NCBI GenBank assembly: GCA_900545625.1
Contig: UQZS01000014.1
Location: forward strand, 1-36,771
Reading direction: 5' to 3'
Source: an uncultured Oscillospiraceae bacterium
Lineage (GTDB): Bacteria > Bacillota > Clostridia > Oscillospirales > Acutalibacteraceae
DNA length: 36,771 bases
A program made the position numbers and the translations under genes. The number at the start of each line of letters is the position of its first letter. Position 1 is the stretch's first letter. This document shows, one piece after another, positions 9,206 through 17,480 of the stretch. The notes below the pieces were generated by a model, which did not search any database, was not told the origin of the DNA, and saw only the letters and a program-made list of their open reading frames with translations.

Positions 9206-9240
9206 TGCCCGGGACATTTCGCCCCGGGCACTTCTTTTTT
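9206..9240 (+). terminator. Intrinsic terminator after the glycosidase operon
   Basis: A perfect 8-bp GC stem (9206-9213 with 9223-9230) is followed by a T-rich stretch. It lies between convergent genes and may serve both. Confidence 0.85.
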
Positions 9241-9244
9241 GCCT

Positions 9245-9919
9245 TTATTTTCGGATCAGCCGGTATTTCCCTGTCCGCAGCAGCGCGAGCAGCTCGCCGT
9301 TCGTTCGAATTTCCGTATCCGTCTCTATCCCGCCGCGCGCGGTGTCCTCTGTTTTATGGTAATCCGAGCCCGAAATGCCGGGCTTTTTGTGTTTTGCCGC
9401 CCACATTTCGGCAATATCGTTGCGCGAATCATGGCGCACACAGGCGTTGTAGATCTCAAACCCGTCGGGCAGGGCGGGATCAACGACGCGGATCCCGTCG
9501 CGGAACGGGTGCGCCTGATAGACAAGCATCCCGTTTTCGTGCGCAAGCTTCATAAAGGATTTCAGCCGCATATTCAAAAGCCCCTTGGCACGGTATAAAA
9601 AATCCTCCGTCACGCCGTAAACCAGATAGTCGTTGATGTTGCCGGGCGCGGTAAAGCGCAGCTCCATCCCCAAAAGCACGTGCAGCCCCGTGCCCTTTGC
9701 CGCCTGTTTTGCCGCACGGTAGCCGCTGAGGAATATATCTGCTTTTTCCCGGTGCGTTGCCCCCGAAAAGGGGTCAAATGTCCTGTGGCTGAAGTGGTCG
9801 GTCACCACAAGTGTGCTGTAACCTTGCTTCACATAATTTTGCACCAGCTGTGCCGCGCTGTCCTCGCCGCAGCGGCTGGTTTCGGCGGTGTGCGCGTGCA
9901 GTTCCGTAAGATACGGCAT
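9245..9919 (-). CDS. PHP-domain metal-dependent phosphoesterase
   Basis: This 224-aa protein begins with the PHP motif ELHAHT (His8, His10). VVTDHF, the acidic MELRF segment, a mid-protein YQAHPFR and a C-terminal GSDYHK follow, which together supply the usual trinuclear metal ligands. The family includes phosphatases and nucleotide phosphoesterases related to histidinol phosphatase and the PolX/DnaE PHP domains. The substrate here is not evident. An AAGGGAG-type ribosome binding site lies just upstream of the start on the minus strand. It converges on the GH31 gene and is not part of that operon. Confidence 0.8.
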   Translation of the reverse strand: MPYLTELHAHTAETSRCGEDSAAQLVQNYVKQGYSTLVVTDHFSHRTFDPFSGATHREKADIFLSGYRAAKQAAKGTGLHVLLGMELRFTAPGNINDYLVYGVTEDFLYRAKGLLNMRLKSFMKLAHENGMLVYQAHPFRDGIRVVDPALPDGFEIYNACVRHDSRNDIAEMWAAKHKKPGISGSDYHKTEDTARGGIETDTEIRTNGELLALLRTGKYRLIRK

Positions 9920-10068
9920 GGCTTTCCATCTCCCTTGAACGGCAGCAGATTCCGTCTGTGCCTATACAACTATTCTACCACAGAGCTGCCGCCGCAAAAC
10001 AGGGCGAAAAATACCGAATTTTTGTCTGCCGGGCTGTAATTTTCTGTAGCTTTCACAGGATTTTCAAA

Positions 10069-10097
10069 TTGCATTTTTCGCATATATGTATTATGAT
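10069..10097 (+). promoter_or_regulatory. Promoter of the NuoE/NuoF/GltD-like operon
   Basis: TTGCAT at 10069-10074 and TATGAT at 10092-10097 are spaced by 17 bp, with transcription expected to start near 10104. This excludes the in-frame ATG at 10086 as the start of the first gene, because it lies inside the promoter. Confidence 0.75.
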
Positions 10098-10154
10098 TAT
10101 AAGGCATGGCTTTCACGTGCGAAAGCCGATTCGGAAATGTTGGAGGAAACGAGA

Positions 10155-10655
10155 ATGGATTGTGCTTGCAAAGCCCAAAAAAGCGATCTCTCGCTTTTGG
10201 ACGGCGTTTTGGATACATACGCTGATGTCCCCGGAAGCCTCATCACGATTTTGCAGCACGCACAGGAGATCTATGGCTATCTGCCGCAGGATGTGATTCG
10301 GTACATCTCGGAGCGCACGGGTGTAAAGCCCGCCAAGATCATGGGCGTCGCTACATTTTATACGCAGTTCCGCCTGCAGCCGGTCGGGAAATACCTGATC
10401 ATGCTCTGCAAGGGGACGGCATGCCACGTCAACGGGTCGGACGGAATCGAAAAAACGATCACGGAAACACTCGGCATAAAGGACGGCGAGACCACCGCCG
10501 ACGGGCTGTTTACGCTTAAAAACGTCGCGTGCTTAGGGTGCTGCAGCCTGTCGCCCGTGATGATGATCAACGACGAGACTTACGGCAGACTCACACCGGA
10601 CAAGACGAAGAAAATTTTGGCGGATCTTGCCGCCGCGGCAAAGGAGGGCGCTTGA
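10155..10655 (+). CDS. nuoE: NuoE-like [2Fe-2S] thioredoxin-fold subunit of a bifurcating-type oxidoreductase
   Basis: This is a 24-kDa-type NADH dehydrogenase/HydA-family electron-transfer subunit. It has an N-terminal helical domain (LITILQHAQEIYGYLP...VATFYTQF) and a thioredoxin-like domain with the four [2Fe-2S] cysteines in CKGTAC and CLGCC. The start at ATG 10155 is chosen because GGAGG (10142-10146) is 8 bases upstream and the upstream promoter overlaps the longer frame. It is 166 aa, as is usual. It is the first of three tightly packed genes; with the next two it resembles the small subunit of HydABC-type hydrogenases or Stn-type transhydrogenases. No membrane complex I genes are present, so this is a soluble enzyme. 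Confidence 0.9.
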   Translation: MDCACKAQKSDLSLLDGVLDTYADVPGSLITILQHAQEIYGYLPQDVIRYISERTGVKPAKIMGVATFYTQFRLQPVGKYLIMLCKGTACHVNGSDGIEKTITETLGIKDGETTADGLFTLKNVACLGCCSLSPVMMINDETYGRLTPDKTKKILADLAAAAKEGA

Positions 10656-10656
10656 T

Positions 10657-12408
10657 ATGATGAAGATCGTTGTGGGCGCGGGCTCATGCGGCATTGCCGC
10701 AGGCGCGCAGAAGGTCTATGACGCGCTGGAAAGCCTTTTGCCCGAAAGCGCGGTGCTGTCCGTTACGGGCTGCAACGGCATGTGCTTTGCCGAGCCGATC
10801 GTGGATCTGTATGACGAAAACGGCACGCTGACGCGCCTTACGCGCGTCGGCGAAGCGGATGCGCCCCGCATTGCTGAAGCGGTGAAAAACCATGACCTCG
10901 CGGCGATCGCGGATCTGAAGATCTCCGATGATGACGCGCAGTTTTTAGAGAAGCAGACGCGCATCGCCCTGCGGCACTGCGGCGTGATCAATCCCGAAAG
11001 CATCGAGGAATACGAAAACGCGGGCGGCTACACGGCTATCCGCCGCGCGCTTTTCGATATGACGCCTGAAACGGTTATTGAGGAGATAAAGACCTCGGGG
11101 CTTGCCGGGCGCGGCGGCGCGGGCTTCCCGACATGGTTCAAATGGAATGCCGCGCGCAATGCCGAGGGTGAGGAAAAATACCTCATCTGCAATGCCGACG
11201 AGGGCGATCCCGGCGCGTTTATGGACAGGGCCGTCATTGAGGGCGACCCGCACGGGCTCATAGAAGGCATGCTCATCGGCGCATATGCCATCGGCGCCAA
11301 AGAGGCGATCGTGTACGTCCGCGCGGAATATCCGCTTGCGATCCGGCGCCTTACACGCGCGATCAAACAGGCGGAAGAAAAAGGCTATCTCGGCGACAAT
11401 ATCTTCGGCAGCGGTTACAAGTGCACCATGCGCATCAAGGCGGGCGCGGGCGCGTTCGTCTGCGGTGAGGAGACCGCATTGATCGAGTCCTTGGAGGGCA
11501 GCCGCGGCATGCCGCGCTTAAAGCCGCCTTTCCCCGCCGAAGCAGGGTATTGGCACAAGCCTTCAAATATCAACAATGTCGAGACTTTTGCAAATGTCCC
11601 GTGGATCCTCGAAAACGGCGGCGAAGCCTTTGCCGCCATGGGTACCGAGGGCAGCAAGGGCACCAAGGTCTTTGCCTTAACAGGCAAGATCCGCCGCGGC
11701 GGGCTTGTCGAGATCCCTATGGGCAAAACGCTGCGCGATGTGATCTTTGACATCGGCGGCGGTATCCGCGACGGCAAACGCTTTAAGGCGGTTCAGATGG
11801 GCGGCCCGTCGGGCGGGTGTATCCCCGAAAGCCTTTTGGATACCGTTATCGACTATAAGGCGCTGGGCGCCACGGGTGCGATCATGGGCTCCGGTGGCAT
11901 GGTCGTTATGGACGAGAGCACCTGCATGGTCGGTATGGCGAAATTCTTCCTTGATTTCACGGCAAAAGAGTCCTGCGGCAAGTGTGTGCACTGCCGCCTG
12001 GGTACCAAGCGAATGCTCGAAGTCCTTACCCGCATCACCGAAGGGACGGGGCAGGAAGGCGACATCGAGCTTTTGGAGGAGCTTTGTGCCGGCGTCAAGG
12101 ACGGCGCGCTGTGCGGCTTGGGGCAGACCGCGCCCAATCCTGTACTTACGACCATCCGCTATTTCCGCGATGAATTTGAGGCGCACATCCGCGACAAACG
12201 CTGCCCTGCGGGCGAGTGCACGGCGCTCACGACCTATTCCATTGATCCCGAAAAGTGCATCGGCTGCACCAAATGTGCGCGCGGCTGCCCGGTCGGGGCG
12301 ATCACGGGTACGGTCAAGCATCCGCACCAAATCGACGCGGCGCTGTGTATCAAGTGCGGCAAATGTGTCGAGAACTGCAACTTCGGCGCAGTGGAGGTAA
12401 ACGCATGA
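10657..12408 (+). CDS. nuoF: NuoF/HydB-like NADH-binding flavoprotein with extra ferredoxin domain
   Basis: This is the NAD(H)- and FMN-binding subunit (583 aa). Residues 1 to about 85 form a thioredoxin-like domain with few cysteines. The Nuo51 flavin/NADH domain follows with GRGGAGFPT (about 151) and NADEGDPGAF. The [4Fe-4S] site is CGKCVHCRLG plus a later Cys (about 439-485). The C-terminal 2x[4Fe-4S] ferredoxin has CIGCTKCARGC (about 534) and CIKCGKCVENC (about 564). This layout is that of HydB of bifurcating hydrogenases rather than of complex I NuoF. The frame opens at a TTG at 10627, but AGGAGG at 10642-10647 points to ATG 10657. It ends in an ATGA overlap with the next gene. Confidence 0.92.
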   Translation: MMKIVVGAGSCGIAAGAQKVYDALESLLPESAVLSVTGCNGMCFAEPIVDLYDENGTLTRLTRVGEADAPRIAEAVKNHDLAAIADLKISDDDAQFLEKQTRIALRHCGVINPESIEEYENAGGYTAIRRALFDMTPETVIEEIKTSGLAGRGGAGFPTWFKWNAARNAEGEEKYLICNADEGDPGAFMDRAVIEGDPHGLIEGMLIGAYAIGAKEAIVYVRAEYPLAIRRLTRAIKQAEEKGYLGDNIFGSGYKCTMRIKAGAGAFVCGEETALIESLEGSRGMPRLKPPFPAEAGYWHKPSNINNVETFANVPWILENGGEAFAAMGTEGSKGTKVFALTGKIRRGGLVEIPMGKTLRDVIFDIGGGIRDGKRFKAVQMGGPSGGCIPESLLDTVIDYKALGATGAIMGSGGMVVMDESTCMVGMAKFFLDFTAKESCGKCVHCRLGTKRMLEVLTRITEGTGQEGDIELLEELCAGVKDGALCGLGQTAPNPVLTTIRYFRDEFEAHIRDKRCPAGECTALTTYSIDPEKCIGCTKCARGCPVGAITGTVKHPHQIDAALCIKCGKCVENCNFGAVEVNA

Positions 12409-15233
12409 GTTTGATTCAAATTACCATAGATAACTATCCGTTGCAGGTGGAGGCGGGCACGACGCTGCTCGCTGCCGCCACCAAAAACGGCTTAAAAATC
12501 CCGAACCTCTGCTTTGACGGCAGGGTGGAACTGTACGGCGCATGCGGGCTGTGCGTTGTCGAGGTGGAGGGTACGCCCAAGCTGCAGCGCGCCTGCTCGA
12601 CCAAAGCGCGCGACGGCATGGTCGTGCACACGGATTCGGAACGCGTAGTGCGTGCGCGCAAAATGGCGCTCGAACTTCTGTTGTCCGACCACGACGGCGA
12701 CTGCAAAGCGCCCTGCACCAAGGCGTGCCCCGCAGGCACGGACTGCCAAGGGTATGTGGGGCTCATTGCCAACGGCGAATACACCGAAGCGACGCGCCTT
12801 ATCAAAGAGAAGATCCCGCTGCCCTCGTCTATCGGGCGCGTTTGCCCGCACCCTTGTGAAAAGGAGTGCCGCCGCCGCTTTGTGGATGAGCCGATCTCCA
12901 TCGCGGCCCTCAAAGCCTTTGCCTCCGATATGGATATGGCGAGTAGCACACCGTTTGTTCCTTTTGTCGAACCCGACACGGGTAAGCGCGTCGCCGTGGT
13001 CGGCGGCGGCCCCGGCGGGCTTACTGCGGCCTATTTCCTGCGCTGTCAGGGGCATGCGGTTACCGTGTTGGATGCGATGCCGAAAATGGGCGGGATGCTG
13101 CGCTACGGCATCCCCGAATACCGTCTGCCCAAAGCCCTCTTAGATCGAGAGATCGCGCAGATCGCCGCGCTCGGCGTGAAAATGCAAAATAACGTCCGTG
13201 TCGGCGAACAGGTGACGCTTGAAGATTTGCAAAACGAATATGATGCCGTGGTGCTCGCGGCGGGCGCATGGCGCTCAAGCGCGATGCGCGTACCCGGTGA
13301 GGATGCCTCCCGCGTGGTAGGCGGCATTGACTTCCTGCGCACGGTAGCCCTCGGCGAGCCGATGGAGATCGGCGACCGCGTGGCGGTCGTCGGCGGCGGC
13401 AACACCGCTATGGACGCCTGCCGCACGGCGGTGCGCCTGGGCGCAAAGCACGTCTCCGTGCTCTATCGCCGTTCTCGCGAGGAAATGCCGGCGGAGGATA
13501 TTGAGATCCGCGAAGCGACCGAAGAGGGCGTAGAATTCCGTTTCCTGACGACGCCGGTCGAATTTAAAGACTGCGGCGATACGGTGCAGGCGACCTTGCA
13601 GAAAATGCAGCTCGGCGCACCGGATATAAGCGGCAGACGCCGCCCCGAACCGATTGAAGGCGCGGTAGAAACCGCAGAATTTGATACGGTCATTATGGCG
13701 ATCGGGCAGTACCCCGACCTTACGGGATTTGAATCGGTCGAGGCGACCAAACGCAATACCGTTGCCGCCGATGAAGAGACTTTCCGCACCTCCCTGCCCA
13801 ACGTCTTCGCGGTGGGCGACATGACCAACCGCGGCGCGTCCATTGCCATCGCCGCCATCGGCGAAGCGCAGAAAGCCGCCCTTGTGATCGACCGCTTCTT
13901 AAACGGCGAAGAAGCGCGTTACAAAAAGCCGTTTTTGGTGGAACGCACGCTGCCCGTGGAATTTTTTGAAAAATTTCCCAAGGCGCCGCGCGTAGAAATG
14001 CCTGTGCGCCCGGTAAGCGAACGGAAGACCGACTTCGGCGAGGTCGCGCTCGGGCTTTCCGAGGCGGCGGCAAAGCAAGAAGCCATGCGCTGTCTCGAAT
14101 GCGGCTGCCACGATTATTTTGAGTGCAAGCTGATCGAATATGCCAACGAATATGACGTGAAGCCCGAACGCTTTGCAGGTGAAAAGCATCACCGTAATGA
14201 GGAAGATCTGAATTCCCTCATCGCGCGCAATACCGACAAATGCATTTTGTGCGGGCTTTGCGTGCGTGTGTGCGACGAGGTCATGGGAAAAACGAATTTA
14301 GGGCTTTTGGGTCGCGGCTTTGATACCGTCGTCAGCCCCGAATTTTCCCTGCCGCTTGAAGAAAGCAGTTGTATGTTCTGCGGGCAGTGTGTTACCGTCT
14401 GTCCGACCGGAGCGCTTCGCGAAAAACAGCCTGTCAAAAAACGTGTGCCCGTAAAGGAGAACAGCGTAAAATCCGTCTGCAATTTCTGTGCGGCGCTGTG
14501 CGAAACCGATGTGCGTTTCCTTGGGAAGACTGTGATGCGTTCGTTGCCCGTGGGCGACAAAGGGCTTTTGTGCAAGGGCGGCCGCTTCGGCATCTTGGCA
14601 GCGAATACGCAAATGCCGCCCGCAACAGAAGAACAGATCGCGGCGTTCCGTGCGAAAATCGCGTCCTACGGCGACAGCGTGGCGGTCATACTCGGTCCCA
14701 TGACAACGCTCGAAGAAGCGGCGTTTGCCAAAGCGCATTTCCCGTCTGTTTATGCCGACGTAACGGAACAAAGCGCGAGCTTTGCGGGGCTTCAAATGCT
14801 CGGCATCCCGTCCGTCTCCGCATACAAGGGCGAAAAGGCGGCGATTTTGCTCGACTGCAAAAAACCGTCTGCCGTAACGGCGGAATATACCCTCGCGCTT
14901 TCCAACGCCTATACGGAAACCGCGACCGAGCAGCTCTTCACCGCGCCCTTTACGGCGCAGGACGGCACATACCTGCGCGCCGACGGCACGCGCGCCGTGC
15001 AGCGAGCGGCATTCACTTCTGCGCTTCCGACGGCTCTCGTGGCGCTTGCCGCGCTTTGCGGCGCATCCGTGCCGAGCAAAGAAACGCTTTTGCAGTCGCT
15101 CGAAGTGCAGTACCCGATGCTTGCAAATGCAAAAGAATGTGCTACAATAGCAAAAGAAGTGATTCGCAGCGGCGGGCAGTATAACTGGAACGACAATGCG
15201 CCGGTGATCGCCGACTTCTGCGAGAACTTCTGA
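12405..15233 (+). CDS. Multidomain FAD/iron-sulfur oxidoreductase: NuoG-like N-terminus, GltD/NfnB core, ferredoxin and molybdopterin-enzyme-like C-terminus
   Basis: This 942-aa protein has a [2Fe-2S] domain with Cys36, 47, 50 and 64. A cysteine-rich adaptor (CKAPCTKACPAG, CPHPCEKEC) follows, then a GltD/NfnB-type domain with two dinucleotide folds (GGGPGG near 200, GGGNTA near 328), probably binding FAD and NADP(H). Next come two [4Fe-4S] sites (CILCGLCVRVC near 613, CMFCGQCVTVC near 657) and a molybdopterin-oxidoreductase-type [4Fe-4S] motif (CNFCAALC near 692, LCKGGRFGI near 722). About 200 further residues lack recognisable molybdopterin-binding motifs. The start at 12405 overlaps the nuoF stop (ATGA); the frame is open further upstream but only inside nuoF. 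With its partners it resembles the Sporomusa-type Nfn (Stn) NADH/NADPH/ferredoxin transhydrogenase; a formate dehydrogenase-associated role is the alternative. Confidence 0.82.
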   Translation: MSLIQITIDNYPLQVEAGTTLLAAATKNGLKIPNLCFDGRVELYGACGLCVVEVEGTPKLQRACSTKARDGMVVHTDSERVVRARKMALELLLSDHDGDCKAPCTKACPAGTDCQGYVGLIANGEYTEATRLIKEKIPLPSSIGRVCPHPCEKECRRRFVDEPISIAALKAFASDMDMASSTPFVPFVEPDTGKRVAVVGGGPGGLTAAYFLRCQGHAVTVLDAMPKMGGMLRYGIPEYRLPKALLDREIAQIAALGVKMQNNVRVGEQVTLEDLQNEYDAVVLAAGAWRSSAMRVPGEDASRVVGGIDFLRTVALGEPMEIGDRVAVVGGGNTAMDACRTAVRLGAKHVSVLYRRSREEMPAEDIEIREATEEGVEFRFLTTPVEFKDCGDTVQATLQKMQLGAPDISGRRRPEPIEGAVETAEFDTVIMAIGQYPDLTGFESVEATKRNTVAADEETFRTSLPNVFAVGDMTNRGASIAIAAIGEAQKAALVIDRFLNGEEARYKKPFLVERTLPVEFFEKFPKAPRVEMPVRPVSERKTDFGEVALGLSEAAAKQEAMRCLECGCHDYFECKLIEYANEYDVKPERFAGEKHHRNEEDLNSLIARNTDKCILCGLCVRVCDEVMGKTNLGLLGRGFDTVVSPEFSLPLEESSCMFCGQCVTVCPTGALREKQPVKKRVPVKENSVKSVCNFCAALCETDVRFLGKTVMRSLPVGDKGLLCKGGRFGILAANTQMPPATEEQIAAFRAKIASYGDSVAVILGPMTTLEEAAFAKAHFPSVYADVTEQSASFAGLQMLGIPSVSAYKGEKAAILLDCKKPSAVTAEYTLALSNAYTETATEQLFTAPFTAQDGTYLRADGTRAVQRAAFTSALPTALVALAALCGASVPSKETLLQSLEVQYPMLANAKECATIAKEVIRSGGQYNWNDNAPVIADFCENF
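15121..15148 (+). promoter_or_regulatory. Candidate promoter for the cobalamin riboswitch transcript
   Basis: TTGCAA at 15121-15126 and TACAAT at 15143-15148, spaced by 16 bp, lie inside the 3' end of the preceding gene, about 100 bp before the aptamer. The position fits a riboswitch leader, but it is a motif match only. Confidence 0.45.
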
Positions 15234-15252
15234 TCTAAAATTTCAAATTCTG

Positions 15253-15578
15253 CTTACAGGTGCTTCGCGGCGTTGAAAACGCTTTGGGCGAAGTGAAAAG
15301 GGAACACGGTGTGAATCCGTGACAGCCCCCGCTACTGTAAACGGTATGGCGCAGCCTATATGCCACTGAAGCAAACGCTTTGGGAAGGCGGCGGCGTCTC
15401 AGGCCGTAAGCCAGGAGACCTGCCTGTAAGTGAAGGCAAGGTGCGCCGGAAATGCGGTACGCCTTGCCTTGGGCAAAATTCTTTCGGTGGGAGAGAAGTA
15501 TGCGAATGTAACGGCAAAGGCGTGCGGCGTCTTCCTTTTGTTCGCATCGAGCGGGGCTCTCACGAGCTCCGCTTTTTT
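15253..15578 (+). promoter_or_regulatory. Cobalamin (adenosylcobalamin-type) riboswitch with terminator platform
   Basis: The aptamer is closed by a perfect 8-bp P1 helix (15253-15260 with 15423-15430). It contains the conserved core around 15296-15340 (GGGAACACGGTGTGAATCC, then ACAGCCCCCGCTACTGT) and the B12 box AGCCAGGAGACCTGCC at about 15409-15424. Downstream there is a strong hairpin (15433-15441 with 15462-15470) and then an intrinsic terminator (15551-15559 with 15564-15572, then six T). A segment at 15500-15506 can pair with 15541-15547 just before the terminator, offering a switch between structures. By analogy with the class, B12 binding should reduce expression of the two genes that follow. 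Confidence 0.93.
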
Positions 15579-15641
15579 GCGAAAGGAGGGAAAGCAGCAC
15601 TTAAATACGCTTTTTTAATAAAATGAAAGGAAGACAACGCC

Positions 15642-16772
15642 ATGAAAAAAATGATTTCGATCCTTTTGTCCGTTCTCCTTGTGTGCGCGTTACTCACGAC
15701 GACCGTGTTTGCCGCGCCCGCCGATCCGCAGCGGGCGCTCACTGCGTGGCTGCAAAATGCGGACAACACGCAGTTCGATTATACGGACACAAGCTACCCC
15801 GACAGCCTTGTGGACTGGACGGCTTTCACGCTCGCGCAGTCGGGCGCCGCGCCCGACGCAGCATATGCCGATTATATCAATGAGACCGTCAAGAACAGCT
15901 TTGATTCGCTTTATCCGAGCGACCTTGCCCGTCTCGTACTGAGTACGACCGCCTGTGGGCTGGACGCGCGTGTGATCGGCGGGTACGACCTGCTCGCGGC
16001 GCTCGGCGCGGTGGATTATGCGTCGCAGATTTATTTGAGCAACCTTGCGTTCCCACTGCTCGCGATGGATTTCAGCGCATCATTCGATTTCCCCGACAGC
16101 ACAAAGCAGAGCATTATAAATACGCTTCTTGCCGCGCAGCAGGCGGACGGCGGGTTCCCGTATTGCAGCGTGGACGAGGGATGGGGAATCTCCTCCGACT
16201 GCGATACGACCGCCATGGCGGTGCAGGCGCTCGCGCCGTATTATGAAACGGACGAAGTCGTGCGCGAAGCGGTGGATAAGGCGCTTGTATACCTCAAAGC
16301 CCAGCAGTTTGATACCGGTGCATTCGGAAGCGCGGTATTCGGCACCCAAAGCGGCGAGAGCACCGCGCAGGTGATCCTTGCGCTGTGCGCCTTGGGGCTT
16401 GACCCGACCGCCGAAGAATACTGCAAAAACGGCGTATCGCCTGTGGAGGCGCTTGCGGACTTCATCTCCGAAAACGGCGGCGGCTTGAATTACGCCAATG
16501 CCGAGGACCCCTTGACGACCTATCAGCTTTTACAGGCGTATGAGGCCTATGCGCGCTTCCAAAACGGTGAACCTACCTTGTTCACCTATACGGCGCGCGC
16601 TTTCGAACCCACAACTGAGCCGGTAGCCGACACGACTGCGCCGGAAACCGAATCCGAACAGCCTGTCGAAACGGTGGACATTCCCAATACGGGCGCTGCT
16701 GTTCCCGCGACTGCTGTTTTGACGGTGCTTGCTGCCGCAACCGTGCTGACGATGCAAAAGAAACATGCGTAA
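15642..16772 (+). CDS. Secreted alpha6/alpha6-toroid protein resembling the transcobalamin/intrinsic factor alpha-domain, with IPNTG sorting-type tail
   Basis: This 376-aa protein starts with a signal peptide (about 1-24, ending VFA-AP). Helical repeats follow that resemble the prenyltransferase/squalene-cyclase toroid, including a QQADGGFPYC motif, DCDTTAMAVQAL and STAQVILALCALGL. Animal transcobalamin and intrinsic factor use this fold for the larger of their two B12-binding domains. The C-terminus has a Thr/Glu/Pro linker, IPNTG, a hydrophobic stretch and KKHA, which looks like a sortase signal for cell-wall attachment. It sits directly behind a cobalamin riboswitch, and the next gene carries a DUF4430 domain. 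I infer that it binds or captures corrinoids at the cell surface; binding itself is not shown by the sequence. AAAGGAAG at 15626-15633 supports the start. Confidence 0.75.
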   Translation: MKKMISILLSVLLVCALLTTTVFAAPADPQRALTAWLQNADNTQFDYTDTSYPDSLVDWTAFTLAQSGAAPDAAYADYINETVKNSFDSLYPSDLARLVLSTTACGLDARVIGGYDLLAALGAVDYASQIYLSNLAFPLLAMDFSASFDFPDSTKQSIINTLLAAQQADGGFPYCSVDEGWGISSDCDTTAMAVQALAPYYETDEVVREAVDKALVYLKAQQFDTGAFGSAVFGTQSGESTAQVILALCALGLDPTAEEYCKNGVSPVEALADFISENGGGLNYANAEDPLTTYQLLQAYEAYARFQNGEPTLFTYTARAFEPTTEPVADTTAPETESEQPVETVDIPNTGAAVPATAVLTVLAAATVLTMQKKHA

Positions 16773-17472
16773 CGCGATGAGAAAACAACGCATTTTGCGC
16801 GGGTTTACCGCCATGCTCGCCTGTGCGCTGCTGTTGAGCGCCTGCGGCAAGGCGGAGAATGCCGCTGTCCCGACGACCGCAGCCGGGCAAACGGTAACGA
16901 GCGCGGAAACGCAGACCATTGCCGTCGGCACGACTGAAGCGCAGAATGGGCGGACGCAGGCAGCCGAAACGGGCGGCGTGCAGGGATCGCCGAGCAGCGC
17001 ACAGGATAACGGCGCGGGCAGTGCAAACACAGCCGTCCCGACAACGACAGCTGCAGCCGTGCAGCAGCCCGCAGAACCCGCCGCCGATACGGTGACCTTG
17101 ACGGTCAGCTTTCAAACGGCGGTGGATTACGGGATCTTAAATGATCCTGCTTTTGCAGGCGTTCTGCCTGCAAGCGGGTATTTCCTGCAAAACGCCGCCG
17201 TCGAGATCGAAGCAGGGGAGTCTGCCTTAGATGTGCTCAAACGCACGCTGCGGGCGAATCATATCGTGTATTCTATTGCTTCGTCGAGCGGCTATGTGCG
17301 CAGCATCGGCGGCCTTTCGGAACGCGACTGCGGCGCACAGAGCGGCTGGCTGTACCGCATCAACGGCGAATTTATGAACTATTCAAGTAAATACTGCAAG
17401 CTGCAAGCGGGCGATGTTCTGGAATTCCTATATACCTGCTCGCCCGGCGATGTAGGGAACATCCCATTTTAA
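16765..17472 (+). CDS. Lipoprotein with C-terminal DUF4430 (transcobalamin beta-domain-like)
   Basis: This 235-aa protein has a lipoprotein signal peptide with lipobox LLSAC, so it should be a membrane-anchored lipoprotein. A low-complexity Thr/Ala/Gln/Glu linker follows (about 30-110), then a compact DUF4430 domain (about 115-235) with SALDVLKRTLRANH, SIGGLSERDCGAQSGWLYRINGEF and GDVLEFLYTC. DUF4430 corresponds to the small C-terminal beta-domain of transcobalamin-family proteins. The gene overlaps the toroid gene by 8 bp, so the two are translationally coupled and probably made in a fixed ratio under the same riboswitch. ATG 16777 is an alternative start that still keeps the signal peptide. 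Confidence 0.78.
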   Translation: MRNAMRKQRILRGFTAMLACALLLSACGKAENAAVPTTAAGQTVTSAETQTIAVGTTEAQNGRTQAAETGGVQGSPSSAQDNGAGSANTAVPTTTAAAVQQPAEPAADTVTLTVSFQTAVDYGILNDPAFAGVLPASGYFLQNAAVEIEAGESALDVLKRTLRANHIVYSIASSSGYVRSIGGLSERDCGAQSGWLYRINGEFMNYSSKYCKLQAGDVLEFLYTCSPGDVGNIPF

Positions 17473-17480
17473 CCATATAA

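Noticed and set aside
10086..10154. N-terminal extension of the NuoE-like gene from ATG 10086
   Set aside because: The ATG overlaps the -10 region of the promoter, and a proper ribosome binding site serves ATG 10155.
12255..12404. N-terminal extension of the 942-aa oxidoreductase inside nuoF
   Set aside because: The ATGA overlap at 12405 and the immediate [2Fe-2S] domain after it define the true start.
15360..15626. Open frame of 88 codons across the B12 riboswitch
   Set aside because: It coincides with the conserved aptamer and terminator, so it is chance coding potential in a structured RNA.
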